A stretch of 64,000 nucleotides of DNA. Origin: JBMOPD01 sp049323615 (lineage in GTDB: Bacteria > Bacillota > Desulfotomaculia > Desulfotomaculales > Desulfocucumaceae). This document shows, piece after piece, positions 26,950 to 35,025 of the stretch. The translations under genes were made by a program, and so were the position numbers. The notes beneath the pieces are model-generated. The model saw only the letters and a program-made list of their open reading frames with translations. It had not been told where the DNA came from and ran no database searches. The DNA is taken from NCBI GenBank assembly GCA_049323615.1, contig JBMOPD010000079.1, forward strand, positions 62,001 through 126,000. The letters are read 5' to 3'. Position 1 is the first letter of the stretch, and the number at the start of each line of letters is the position of its first letter.

Positions 26950-27048
26950 TTATTTCTTTTCTTTCTGATCCGGCTTGCTTTGTCCGGTTTCCTTTTTATC
27001 CTTTGTTCCTTTACCCGTGCAGCCGCAACCACAGCCGGTGTTACCCAC
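26950..27048 (-). CDS. 32-aa Cys-rich peptide (CGCGC), putative metal-binding
   Basis: A short frame not reached by usual length cut-offs. GTG 27048 follows a GGGGGTG ribosome site, and the product starts MGNTGCGCGCTGKG, then has a Lys/Asp-rich tail ending in EKK. Three Cys in a CxCxC pattern resemble metallothionein-like chelating peptides. About 50 nt upstream is a MerR-type promoter-operator matching that of the adjacent merR gene, whose product has metal-sensor cysteines. Metal sequestration is inference. The evidence that it is a gene is the promoter, the ribosome site and the Cys pattern. Confidence 0.55.
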   Translation of the reverse strand: MGNTGCGCGCTGKGTKDKKETGQSKPDQKEKK

Positions 27049-27099
27049 AAAAACACCCCCTTTTTCCTAAATTTTTTCTTGCAAGTACGCCTTAAAAAA

Positions 27100-27131
27100 A
27101 TGATAGACCTTCCACCTGAATGGAAGGTCAA
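27100..27131 (-). promoter_or_regulatory. MerR-type promoter/operator of the Cys-rich peptide
   Basis: On the - strand: -35 TTGACC (27131-27126), 20-bp spacer, -10 TATCAT (27105-27100). The spacer holds the palindrome ACCTTCCA-N6-TGGAAGGT (27107-27128). The over-long spacer filled by a dyad is the hallmark of MerR-regulated promoters. Confidence 0.8.
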
Positions 27132-27160
27132 TAGTTTTTGCGTAAAAAGTTTTTAGTAAT

Positions 27161-27568
27161 TTACTCCAGACAACTGCACGCAGAGCTTTTCTTATTGGTA
27201 ATTTTCTTTTGGTCAAGGTAATTTTTAAAAACGGAAAGTTGATCCTTTAACTCTTGCATTTCTCTGATCCGGTTGTCTATCTCATTTATTTTGAGGGCAA
27301 GCAGTTCTCCCACCCTGTGTTGTACTGACAGACACAGTCCTTCCCCGGTTAAAGAAAGGATTGACCTGATTTCCTCCAGGGTAAGGCCTAATTCTTTTGC
27401 CCTGATTATAAATTTAAACCTTTCTATATCCCGCGGAGAATAAAGCCGGTACCCGCCTTCACTACGGCAGGAAGGATGAACCAGACCGATTTGATCGTAA
27501 AACCTCAAGGTCCTGGGATTTACGTTAAGTAACAGGGCAGCCTTGCCTATGGTCATGTAGTCACTCAT
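27161..27568 (-). CDS. MerR-family metal-responsive regulator
   Basis: Transcription factor of 135 aa with an N-terminal winged helix (MTIGKAALLLNVNPRTLRFYDQIGLV, then YRLYSPRDIERF) and a dimerisation helix. A Cys stands at the position used by ZntR/CadR/PbrR-type sensors (GEGLCLSVQHR), and the C-terminus carries a CSC pair (SACSCLE). This points to a soft-metal sensor, but the metal cannot be told. The open frame reaches 27616 through its own promoter; the ATG at 27568 is the sensible start. It likely controls its own promoter and that of the Cys-rich peptide downstream. Confidence 0.88.
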   Translation of the reverse strand: MSDYMTIGKAALLLNVNPRTLRFYDQIGLVHPSCRSEGGYRLYSPRDIERFKFIIRAKELGLTLEEIRSILSLTGEGLCLSVQHRVGELLALKINEIDNRIREMQELKDQLSVFKNYLDQKKITNKKSSACSCLE

Positions 27569-27584
27569 AATTATCACCCATATT

Positions 27585-27616
27585 ATTATAAACCTTCCAC
27601 TCGGGTGGAAGGTCAA
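27585..27616 (-). promoter_or_regulatory. MerR-type autoregulatory promoter/operator
   Basis: On the - strand: -35 TTGACC (27616-27611), 20-bp spacer, -10 TATAAT (27590-27585). The spacer holds ACCTTCCA-N6-TGGAAGGT (27592-27613), the same half-sites and geometry as at 27107-27128. Confidence 0.85.
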
Positions 27617-27685
27617 GATGAATATAATTTTTTTCTTTGTGTCCTCTGTGTCCTCTGTGGCTTAATAAAGCTTATAGCTAACAGC

Positions 27686-28426
27686 TTATAGCTGTTTGGC
27701 GGCAAAAGAGGCCGTAAATCTCCTCCGGCAGGCGGGGCAAAGCCCGGCCGGCGGAGCGGACAGGGTGAATTCTTTCAGCGCCCGGGCCTGTTCCCGGGAA
27801 CCTGTGGCGGCGCCGCACTCCGGGCAGTACGCCATCTCTATCTCTGCCTGCCAGGGCAGAATGGTTACCCTCCCCCGGTCTTCCGACACCCTGATCGCAT
27901 TCACGGGGCAGACCTGCTCACAGGCCCGGCAGCCCACGCAGTCAGCCGGAGGCCGGTCAAAGGGAACACCCACGCGGCGGCTCCGGCCGCGGTGCGAGAA
28001 GCCGATGACATGCCTGCCCACGGCCCGGCAGGCCCTTACGCACCGCCCGCAAAGAACGCATCCGGATGCGTCGGGGCGGGGGGTGAATTTTATCAGGCCG
28101 TATTTCCCGGCCAGTTCCTGCAGCGGCTTGGCGTCGGGGCACCGGGCCAGGAGCAGCCCCAGCGCCATGCGGCGGGCCTGGATCACCCTTTCCGAATCCG
28201 TCCGCACCACCAGGTTTTCCGCCGCAGGCAGCGCACAGGATGCCGCCAGCCCAGGCTTGCCCCCCGCCAGTGTTTCCACCAGGCACAGGCGGCAGGCGCC
28301 GTAAGGTTCCAGACCGGGGTGATGGCAAAGGGAGGGTATTTCGATGCCGCCGGACCGGGCCGCCTGCAGCACCGTTTCCCCCTCGTTGAACTTTACGGCC
28401 AGGCCGTCGATTGTCATTTCAGGCAC
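27686..28426 (-). CDS. NuoG/HndD-type iron-sulfur subunit (N-terminal part only)
   Basis: Electron-transfer subunit of 246 aa. A [2Fe-2S] ferredoxin domain (CHHPGLEPYGACRLC) is followed by two [4Fe-4S] motifs (CVLCGRCVRAC; CVGCRACEQVC). A C-terminal zinc-ribbon-like part has CPEC and CPAC. It lacks the molybdopterin or H-cluster domain of full-length NuoG/HndD, so it only relays electrons. Last gene of the AOR-NuoEF-type operon; it overlaps the NuoF-like gene by 8 bp. Confidence 0.9.
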   Translation of the reverse strand: MPEMTIDGLAVKFNEGETVLQAARSGGIEIPSLCHHPGLEPYGACRLCLVETLAGGKPGLAASCALPAAENLVVRTDSERVIQARRMALGLLLARCPDAKPLQELAGKYGLIKFTPRPDASGCVLCGRCVRACRAVGRHVIGFSHRGRSRRVGVPFDRPPADCVGCRACEQVCPVNAIRVSEDRGRVTILPWQAEIEMAYCPECGAATGSREQARALKEFTLSAPPAGLCPACRRRFTASFAAKQL

Positions 28427-30362
28427 CGGTATCCCCCCTTCCCATTACGTATACCGCCTGCTGCGGGCATATTTCATAACAGGCGCCGCAGTGCACGCAG
28501 ATTTCCAGGCTGATTTCCGGCGGGTCGCCGTCCCGGCCCCGGATGGCGCCGTTGGGGCACTCCCCGGCGCATAAACCGCAGCCGGTACACAGTTCGGGGT
28601 TGATCCGGTAGCTCACCAGGTTCCGGCAAACCCCGGCGGGGCAAAATTTGTCCACCACGTGGGCTTCGTATTCGGAGCCGAAATACCTCAGGGTGCTCAA
28701 CACCGGATTGGTGGCCGTCTGCCCCAGCCCGCAGAGGGAGGCGTCCTTGACCAGCCGGGACAGCTGGCGCAGCCTGTCCAGGTCTGCGGGCCGGCCCCTG
28801 CCCAGGGTGATGCGGTCAAGTATATGCAAAATCTCCGCCGTTCCCTCCCGGCAGGGCGTGCATTTCCCGCAGGACTCTCCGGCGACAAAGGACATGAAAT
28901 AGCGGGCCACTTCAACCATGCACACCCGCTCGTCCATAACCACCATGCCGCCGGACCCCATGATGGTGCCCGCCCCGGCAAGACTCTCGTAATCCACCGC
29001 CAGGTCGATCATGGAGGCCGGGATGCAGCCCCCGGAGGGCCCGCCGGTCTGCACCGCCTTCAGCTTCGCGCCCCTGTCGGTGCCGCCGCCGGCCCCCAGG
29101 ACAATCTCCCCGATGGTGGCGCCCATGGGGACCTCCACCAGGCCGCTGTTTTTAACATTGCCCACCAGGGCAAAGACCTTGGTGCCCTTGCTGTTGCCGG
29201 TCCCGAAACCGGCGTACCATTCGCCGCCCCGGCCGGTGATCAGAGGGATATTGGCCCAGGTTTCCACGTTGTTGATGCAGGTGGGCTTTCCCCAAAGCCC
29301 TTCCCGGGCCGGATAGGGGGGACGCGGCCGCGGCTCGCCGGGACGCCCTTCGATGGATGCGATGAGGGCGGTTTCCTCGCCGCACACAAAGGCCCCGGCC
29401 CCCCTGACCACCTCCACATCGAAGCTGAGGCCTGAATTCAGTATGTTTTTGCCCAGCAGGCCCAGTTCCCGGGCCTCGGCAACGGCGTGTGCGATGGTTT
29501 CTACCGCCAGGGGGTATTCCGCCCGCACATAGATAACGCCGTGGGCTGCGCCCATGGCGTACGCCCCAATGAGCATTCCCTCCAGCACGCTGTGCGGGTC
29601 GCCCTCCAGGATGCTGCGGTCCATGTAAGCTCCGGGGTCTCCCTCGTCCCCGTTGCAGATAATGTATTTTTCACCTTTTCCGGCCCCGGCGGTTATTTCC
29701 CACTTCATCCCGGTGGGAAAGCCCGCCCCGCCGCGCCCGCGCATGCCGGATTTTTTAATCTCCCCGATGACTGCGGCGGCCTCCATGGTCAGAACCCGGG
29801 CCAGGGCCCGGTAGCCTCCCCGGCCGATGTATTCGTGGATGCTGAAGGGGTCTATGTAGCCGCAGTTCCGGGTGGCCAGTTTCACCTGGGGACGGTAGAA
29901 AGCAAGCCCCCTGAGCGGCCCGGTCCCCCCGGGCGGCGGCCCCAGGCCGACCCTGCGGCTGTTAATGACCAGTTCGTCTTCGGTCTCGGCGCCCAGCACC
30001 CCCCGCAGATAAACATCTCCACCGGCCAGGACGGAAACCATTTCCACGGCGTCCGCCGGTTTGACAGCCCCATAGTAAATCCGGGCCTTTCCCGGGGTCA
30101 GCAGCGTCACCAGGGGCTCCTTGCCGCAAAAACCGGGGCATCCGGTGGACACCAGGGAAGCGTCCAGGTTATGACGTTCCAATTCATTTCTTATTGCCCG
30201 GTATATTTTGCCGGATCCGGAAACCCTGCCGCAGGTGGCCATGGCCACTGAAATTCTCGGCCGGCCCGGGTAGAGGCGGGCCAGGCCTATTTTCTCCATG
30301 GCCTCCAAGTCGCCGCCGGAATTGATCCGGCGCCCCGCCCCGCCTTCACTCATCAGGCCCAC
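28419..30362 (-). CDS. NuoF/HndC-like NAD(P)H-dependent flavin subunit
   Basis: Diaphorase subunit of 647 aa. An N-terminal thioredoxin-like [2Fe-2S] region (ATCGRVSG, then STGCPGFC) is followed by the FMN/NAD domain (GRGGAGFPTGMKWE; CNGDEGDPGAYMDR). The SLBB-like region, a 4Fe-4S motif (CGKCTPCREGT) and a C-terminal 2x[4Fe-4S] ferredoxin (CTGCGLCAGECP; CVHCGACYEICP) complete it. This is the layout of HndC/HydB and BamH. It should let the tungsten enzyme complex react with NAD(H), possibly by flavin-based electron bifurcation. The start overlaps the NuoE stop; M4 at 30353 is an alternative. Confidence 0.93.
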   Translation of the reverse strand: MGLMSEGGAGRRINSGGDLEAMEKIGLARLYPGRPRISVAMATCGRVSGSGKIYRAIRNELERHNLDASLVSTGCPGFCGKEPLVTLLTPGKARIYYGAVKPADAVEMVSVLAGGDVYLRGVLGAETEDELVINSRRVGLGPPPGGTGPLRGLAFYRPQVKLATRNCGYIDPFSIHEYIGRGGYRALARVLTMEAAAVIGEIKKSGMRGRGGAGFPTGMKWEITAGAGKGEKYIICNGDEGDPGAYMDRSILEGDPHSVLEGMLIGAYAMGAAHGVIYVRAEYPLAVETIAHAVAEARELGLLGKNILNSGLSFDVEVVRGAGAFVCGEETALIASIEGRPGEPRPRPPYPAREGLWGKPTCINNVETWANIPLITGRGGEWYAGFGTGNSKGTKVFALVGNVKNSGLVEVPMGATIGEIVLGAGGGTDRGAKLKAVQTGGPSGGCIPASMIDLAVDYESLAGAGTIMGSGGMVVMDERVCMVEVARYFMSFVAGESCGKCTPCREGTAEILHILDRITLGRGRPADLDRLRQLSRLVKDASLCGLGQTATNPVLSTLRYFGSEYEAHVVDKFCPAGVCRNLVSYRINPELCTGCGLCAGECPNGAIRGRDGDPPEISLEICVHCGACYEICPQQAVYVMGRGDTGA

Positions 30363-30819
30363 CCCCGGAGCCGGCGGATCTTAACAGCTCATCGACCGAG
30401 TCCGGCCTGACCCGGGCGTGTACCGAACCGTCCATGCTCACCACCGGGGCCAGGCTGCAGCAGCCCAGGCACTTTACGGCATCCAGGGAAAAAAGGCCGT
30501 CACCGGTGGTGCCGCCCACCGTTATGCCCAGTTTCTTTTCCAGGGCCGCGGTAACCCTGCCGGCCCCTTTCACGTGGCAGACCGTGCCCTGGCAGACGCC
30601 GATGGTGTGGTCTCCCCTGGGCTGCAGGCTGAAGGATCCGTAAAAGGTGGCCACACCGTAAAGCTGGCTCAGCGGCACACCCAGTTCCGCCGCCACCGCC
30701 CGCAGGGCTTCCCCGGGCAGGTATTTGAACTTCCCCTGCAATTCCGCCAGGATGTTTAAAACCCGGCCGTTTTCCGATTGATGACGGTTGACGATATCAA
30801 TATAAAGGTCCTTGCTCAT
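30346..30819 (-). CDS. NuoE/HndA-like [2Fe-2S] subunit
   Basis: Thioredoxin-like ferredoxin subunit (157 aa) that partners the NuoF-like protein. Ligands appear as GTVCHVKGA and CLGCCSLAPV. The conserved N-terminal helical region (LPGEALRAVAAELGVPLSQLYGVATFY) is typical. ATG 30819 follows GGAAAGGGTG; the longer frame starts 18 nt earlier. It overlaps the end of the ThiF-like gene, so the operon is tightly coupled. Confidence 0.92.
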   Translation of the reverse strand: MSKDLYIDIVNRHQSENGRVLNILAELQGKFKYLPGEALRAVAAELGVPLSQLYGVATFYGSFSLQPRGDHTIGVCQGTVCHVKGAGRVTAALEKKLGITVGGTTGDGLFSLDAVKCLGCCSLAPVVSMDGSVHARVRPDSVDELLRSAGSGGGPDE

Positions 30820-31564
30820 CTGTGTCACCCTTTCCACAGGCCGGGCAGCGGGGATCCCGCATTACCCGGCGGGTGGCCCACTGCATAAAGGCCAGGTCGA
30901 AGAAAATAAGCCGGCTTTCGCCTGGCCCGCCGATGCCGGTCAGGTGGCGGATCATTTCCGCCGCGGCGATAATTCCGGCCTGGCCGGCGGCCACACCGAT
31001 GACGGAGTTGTCCTGCTGCTCCGGAAAGCTCTCGTCCACCAGGCAGCCGAGGCACCCCCCGTTTCCCGGGCTGAATATCACGTAGCCGCTGAAATTCTGC
31101 ACATAGGAGTGGACGGCGGCTTTCCCGTGGCCCAGGCAGGCACTGTTGACCGCCAGCCGGTCTTTGTTGCGGTCAAAACAGTCCACCACTACCCCGCCGG
31201 AGGCCACCAGCCTTTCAATCTCCGGGGCCGTGGCGTGAATAGGCAGGGCCTCTATATTTATATCCGGGTTCAGCCTTTTCAAGGCCTCCGCCGCCGCTTC
31301 GACCTTGGGCCTGCCCACATCGGCCCGGCCGTAGAGTATCTGCCGGTTCAGGTTGCCGGGTTCCACCACGTCGCCGTCCACCAGGGTCATATTGCCCACC
31401 CCCGCCGCGGCCAGGTAAAGCGCTGCCGGGCAGCCCACCCCGCCGGCCCCCAGCAGCAAAACGTGGGCGCTGCCAAGGATTTGCTGTGTTTCCGGGCCGA
31501 AGCCGGGAATGGTCAGCTGCCTCTGCCACATTGCGCCGGATGTGTGATGACTCCATTTTTTCAT
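30797..31564 (-). CDS. ThiF/MoeB/HesA-family E1-like adenylyltransferase
   Basis: Activates the C-terminus of a ubiquitin-like sulfur carrier by adenylation. The Rossmann motif GAGGVGCPAALYLAAAG, the DGDVVEPGNLNRQ segment and two CxxC zinc pairs (CLGC, CPAC) are present; 255 aa. Its ATG overlaps the stop of the MoaD-like gene, which is its expected partner. Placed between AOR and the Nuo-like genes, it most likely serves sulfur transfer for the tungstopterin cofactor rather than thiamine, for which a separate thiF exists at 39.9 kb. Confidence 0.88.
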   Translation of the reverse strand: MKKWSHHTSGAMWQRQLTIPGFGPETQQILGSAHVLLLGAGGVGCPAALYLAAAGVGNMTLVDGDVVEPGNLNRQILYGRADVGRPKVEAAAEALKRLNPDINIEALPIHATAPEIERLVASGGVVVDCFDRNKDRLAVNSACLGHGKAAVHSYVQNFSGYVIFSPGNGGCLGCLVDESFPEQQDNSVIGVAAGQAGIIAAAEMIRHLTGIGGPGESRLIFFDLAFMQWATRRVMRDPRCPACGKGDTDEQGPLY

Positions 31565-31863
31565 CAGGCCGCCCCGCTGATTACGCCGAAGGACACCACG
31601 TCACCCTCTTTCAGGATGGTGTTGAGTCCGCCGGGGTAAATTTTTTTATCATTGATATCGTGGTTGTTTAAATTGGCGTTGCAGTAAAACCGGTCGCTGT
31701 ACAGCGGCTTGATAAAGCAGAGGTCCTTAAATTTATAGCCGTAGCGGGCGGTCAGGCAGTCAATCAGCCCCTGCACGGTGATACTGTCCCCGACCGTCAT
31801 TTCTTCATGAATTTTTTTGGTTAACGAGCTGACAAACCCGTAATAGCGGAGTGTGATCCTCAA
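31564..31863 (-). CDS. MoaD/ThiS-like sulfur carrier lacking the terminal Gly-Gly
   Basis: Beta-grasp protein of about 99 aa. GGAGG lies 8 nt before a TTG at 31863; the longer frame begins at 31905. A typical MoaD ending region is visible (LKEGDVVSFGVIS), but the last residues are GAA where sulfur carriers end in GG. The thiocarboxylate needs a terminal Gly, so this protein must be trimmed, modified, or no longer work as a carrier. It sits between AOR and a ThiF/MoeB-like gene, the usual place for a tungstopterin-specific MoaD. Confidence 0.75.
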   Translation of the reverse strand: MRITLRYYGFVSSLTKKIHEEMTVGDSITVQGLIDCLTARYGYKFKDLCFIKPLYSDRFYCNANLNNHDINDKKIYPGGLNTILKEGDVVSFGVISGAA

Positions 31864-31926
31864 GGCCGGTACCTCCGGTAATGAAATAGGAAAAAGGGGG
31901 GGCACCCGGGGGTGTCCCCGTAAGCC

Positions 31927-33852
31927 TTATTTGTTGACTTTTTCCAGGTAGGCCCGGCGGTACGGCGCCAGTTCCTCCACCAGTTCCTCCAGGCCGTATT
32001 CCACAAGGACTTCATCAACAGGGAAGCCGGTCTCATCATCCCAGCCCCGCAATTTATAATACAGCGGCCTCAGCTCGGCAAATGGGAATACCGTTCCCTT
32101 GTTGGGGCCGGCGGGCATCGGCTCGCCGGTGAAGCGTTCCGGCACCGTGTCCTCCAGCCTGCCCACCAGCAGGCGGTTCCAGTAAGCCCTCTCCAGGGTC
32201 ACAATGCGGCCGCCGGTTTTGAGCAGGTCATCCACGGTGTAATCGATACCGGTGCAGGACGAAAGCAGTCTGGCCATATCGTCCGGCAGCACGGCAAAGG
32301 ACCAGGAGTGGGCGAAGGTGCACATGGTCAGGCTGTCCCCCACCGCCTTCACTTCCTCCTGGTACTTCTGCATTTCGGGCTTCTTTGCCGGGGAAAGGCG
32401 GTTTTCCGCTTCGGCGGTGCCCAGTATGCTTTCCACCAGGCCGGGGTAAAACTGGCCGGTAAGCTCAAGGCAGGGCAGGCCCTGCAGGTGGTCTCCACCC
32501 CGGCGGCCCGTGCCGAAGCCGATGCCGAAGGCAAATCCGAGGCCCCGGGGGTCGTCCTGGGACATGTCATTGCCCTTGACGGTCATGGTATACTCAAAGC
32601 CGCGGTTAAAGTGCAGGGCGGCGCGGTAGGTGCCCCCGGCCAGGATATCGCCGAAACCTTCCCGGTTAACGATCATTTTAATCAGCTTGTCAACGGTTTC
32701 CTGGTCGCCCCACTCCAGGGACAGCCCGCCGGTGTCCGCAGGTGTCAGCAGGCCCTTCTCCCAGCAATCCATGGCCCAACCGATGACGCCGCCCAGGGAG
32801 CAGGAATCCATACCGTATTCATTCACCAGCATTGAATTATGAATGACGGACTCTATTTCCAATATCCCCAGCCTGGGGCCGACGGCGGTAAGGGTTTCGT
32901 ACTCGGGGCCGCCGGTTTTTTCACCGGCGTATTTACCGGCAGGTATCTTGCTGAAGCGCCCGCAGGAGATGGGGCAGGCAAAGCACCCTTCCCGGTGGGC
33001 CAGGTAGTGGTCGCGGTGCCTCTCGCCTCTCAGCCTGTCGGCCTCGGGGTGAAAGCCGGCCTGGAAGTTGCGCCAGCAAAACCATCCCTGTTCGTAGTTG
33101 GCCGGCATGGTCAAAAGCCAGGTGCCCTGGTCGTAAAGCATCTGAACCATAATGTCGCTTTTCATTTTTTCCCGCACCCGGGCGCATACTTCGTAAAATT
33201 CCCCGGGCCGGGCCGGGCTTACCGGCCTGCTGCCGCGCACGGCCACCGCCTTCAGCTTTTTGGATCCCATTACCGCTCCCATTCCGGTTCGCCCGGCGGC
33301 CCTGGAAACATCGTTGAGGACGCAGGCGAAGCGGACCAGGTTTTCACCGGCCGGCCCGATGGCGGCAATATGTATGTCAGGGTTGTTAAGCTCTTCCTTG
33401 ATCACGGCGTCTGTTTCCGACAGGGTTTTCCCCCAGATGTGGCCGGCGTCCCGAATCTCCACGTTGTCGTCGTCAATCCACAGGTATACCGGTTTTTCCG
33501 ACTTGCCCTGAATAACCAGCTGGTCATAACCCGCATATTTCAGCTCGGCACCCCAGTGACCGCCCATGTTGGCGTCCCCGAAGCCGCCGGGGTACTGCAG
33601 GGGTGACTTGGAAGTAATGGTGGTGCGCCCGCTGGAAGGAGAAAAGGTGCCCGTCAGGGGGCCGACGCCGAAGATAAGGCGGTTTTCGGCGTCAAAGGGG
33701 TCAACCCCGGGCCCCACCTCTTTGTACAGCAGGGCCGAGTTAAAACCCCTGCCGCCCAACCACTTGCTTCTGTATGCCGCGTCGATGGCCTCCACGGTTA
33801 TTGTTCCCGAAGACAGATCAACCCTCAGTCTTTTGCCGTTCCAACCGTACAT
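31927..33852 (-). CDS. Aldehyde:ferredoxin oxidoreductase-family tungsten enzyme
   Basis: Tungstopterin enzyme of 641 aa. It shows the AOR N-terminal domain (WLGGRGFNSALLY; PLTGTFSPSSGRTTITSKSP), the cluster motif CFACPISCGRF with a further Cys in the DSCSLGG region, and the C-terminal domains. AOR enzymes interconvert aldehydes and carboxylic acids; a related branch (BamB) reduces benzoyl-CoA. With an HycB-like ferredoxin upstream and NuoE/F/G-like subunits downstream, the operon recalls both NAD-linked AOR complexes and BamBC/GHI. The MoaD and ThiF-like genes favour an ordinary AOR cluster. Substrate undecided. Confidence 0.92.
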   Translation of the reverse strand: MYGWNGKRLRVDLSSGTITVEAIDAAYRSKWLGGRGFNSALLYKEVGPGVDPFDAENRLIFGVGPLTGTFSPSSGRTTITSKSPLQYPGGFGDANMGGHWGAELKYAGYDQLVIQGKSEKPVYLWIDDDNVEIRDAGHIWGKTLSETDAVIKEELNNPDIHIAAIGPAGENLVRFACVLNDVSRAAGRTGMGAVMGSKKLKAVAVRGSRPVSPARPGEFYEVCARVREKMKSDIMVQMLYDQGTWLLTMPANYEQGWFCWRNFQAGFHPEADRLRGERHRDHYLAHREGCFACPISCGRFSKIPAGKYAGEKTGGPEYETLTAVGPRLGILEIESVIHNSMLVNEYGMDSCSLGGVIGWAMDCWEKGLLTPADTGGLSLEWGDQETVDKLIKMIVNREGFGDILAGGTYRAALHFNRGFEYTMTVKGNDMSQDDPRGLGFAFGIGFGTGRRGGDHLQGLPCLELTGQFYPGLVESILGTAEAENRLSPAKKPEMQKYQEEVKAVGDSLTMCTFAHSWSFAVLPDDMARLLSSCTGIDYTVDDLLKTGGRIVTLERAYWNRLLVGRLEDTVPERFTGEPMPAGPNKGTVFPFAELRPLYYKLRGWDDETGFPVDEVLVEYGLEELVEELAPYRRAYLEKVNK

Positions 33853-34328
33853 CAGTGTTCACCGCCCTCTATAACTTTTTTGTAAAACTGCCTTCTCCTG
33901 GCCATCAGGGATTGGTCCATGGTGGTGTAACTGAGGGCGCCCGAGGGGCAGAACCTGGTGCAGGCAGGGTCCCCGTCGCAGAGATCGCACTTGATGGCGG
34001 TGCGTTTTTCGGGGTGGAAAATTGCCTGGCCCATGGGACACACCATTGAACAGGCGCGGCAGCCTATGCACTTGTTTTCATCCATTATTAAGGCGCCGGT
34101 TTCGGCTTGGGCGGAAACCGCGCCCACCGGGCAAACCAGCATGCAATAGGGGGTGGTGCAGTTTGCGCAGGTTGCCGGAACACTTATTCCCTGCGCCTCC
34201 CACTTGATCACCCGCACCCTGGACAACCGGGGGCTGCACTTGCCTTCATGCACCAGGGAACAGGCCATTTCACACGTCCGGCAGCCGGTACACTTGCCGG
34301 CATTGACCACAAGAGTTTTCAAGGCCAA
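33852..34328 (-). CDS. HycB-like multi-cluster ferredoxin, AOR partner
   Basis: Iron-sulfur protein (about 158 aa) with motifs CTGCRTCEMAC, CANCTTPYCMLVC, CIGCRACSMVC and CDLCDGDPACTRFC, i.e. up to four [4Fe-4S] clusters. It is the electron acceptor of the tungsten subunit encoded next; its stop touches the AOR ATG. GAGGTG before the TTG at 34328 supports this start over the GTG at 34337. Comparable subunits are AorA of bacterial AORs and BamC. Confidence 0.9.
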   Translation of the reverse strand: MALKTLVVNAGKCTGCRTCEMACSLVHEGKCSPRLSRVRVIKWEAQGISVPATCANCTTPYCMLVCPVGAVSAQAETGALIMDENKCIGCRACSMVCPMGQAIFHPEKRTAIKCDLCDGDPACTRFCPSGALSYTTMDQSLMARRRQFYKKVIEGGEH

Positions 34329-34793
34329 TATGGTCACCTCACATTTTTTGTAATGCGTTGTAAAAATTTTACAGGCCTGTCATGGTTGTTATGGTTTTTG
34401 AATGCCGGTCGTCAAGGTTCTGATATAGTTCACCTCCCAATCAATTAAATAGTTTATAATTTCTGACAATGGCCGCAGGGATGTCGCACCATACAAAGCC
34501 CTATTCGGAAAATTCCTTGTAGGATCATGCTGATCCGGTAAACAGATATGTTTATGGTTTATAATGACAAGCAAATTGAGTTCCATCCGGTAATAACGGT
34601 ATTAAGACCCGTATTATCCCAAATCCCATTTGGCCGGTAAATATTTGAACCGCTTTTTTAGTGATGGATGGAGTTGTTAGCTGTATTCGAATCTTTGGCG
34701 GTAAAGAAAAAATTTACAGGAATGTACCACCCGGGCATAAAAATGTACCATACAGGAAAGGTTCCGATAAATAATTGCGCAGAATTATGCTAA
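34329..34793. other. AT-rich intergenic region upstream of the AOR operon
   Basis: About 460 bp with no convincing gene, riboswitch or terminator. It should hold the AOR operon promoter, but no clear -35/-10 or -24/-12 pair was found. Confidence 0.35.
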
Positions 34794-35003
34794 TTGTCCG
34801 GGGTGGTCATCTCCACCAACCTGAACCGCGACAGCGACCGGAAAGTGGTCCAGGAATTTATCAAAAACTACAACCGGAAGTACGGCTACAAGCCACTTAA
34901 ACAATTAACTGGGAGCTTCAGTTGGGATATGGCGCGTCTGGAAGAATTAACAAGGGGGGCACTGGTTAAGGGCATCCTGGGGTTATCTCCAAATAATATA
35001 TAG
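34794..35003 (+). pseudogene. Decayed fragment, possibly a branched-chain amino-acid-type binding protein
   Basis: A 69-residue open frame from a TTG with no ribosome site. The segment GVVISTNLNRDSDR followed by VQEFIKNYNRKYGYKP resembles part of the C-lobe of Leu/Ile/Val-type periplasmic binding proteins; what follows does not continue the family. No matching N-terminal part is seen upstream. Probably a gene remnant; the family match is tentative. Confidence 0.35.
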
Positions 35004-35025
35004 TCACTTCCCGGCGGCCTGATAT

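Noticed and set aside
26940..27131. 63-codon - frame over the Cys-rich peptide
   Set aside because: It would start inside the MerR-type promoter -35 region. The 32-codon frame has the ribosome site.
34389..34586. 65-codon - frame upstream of the AOR operon
   Set aside because: No ribosome site, no recognisable family, AT-rich noncoding look.
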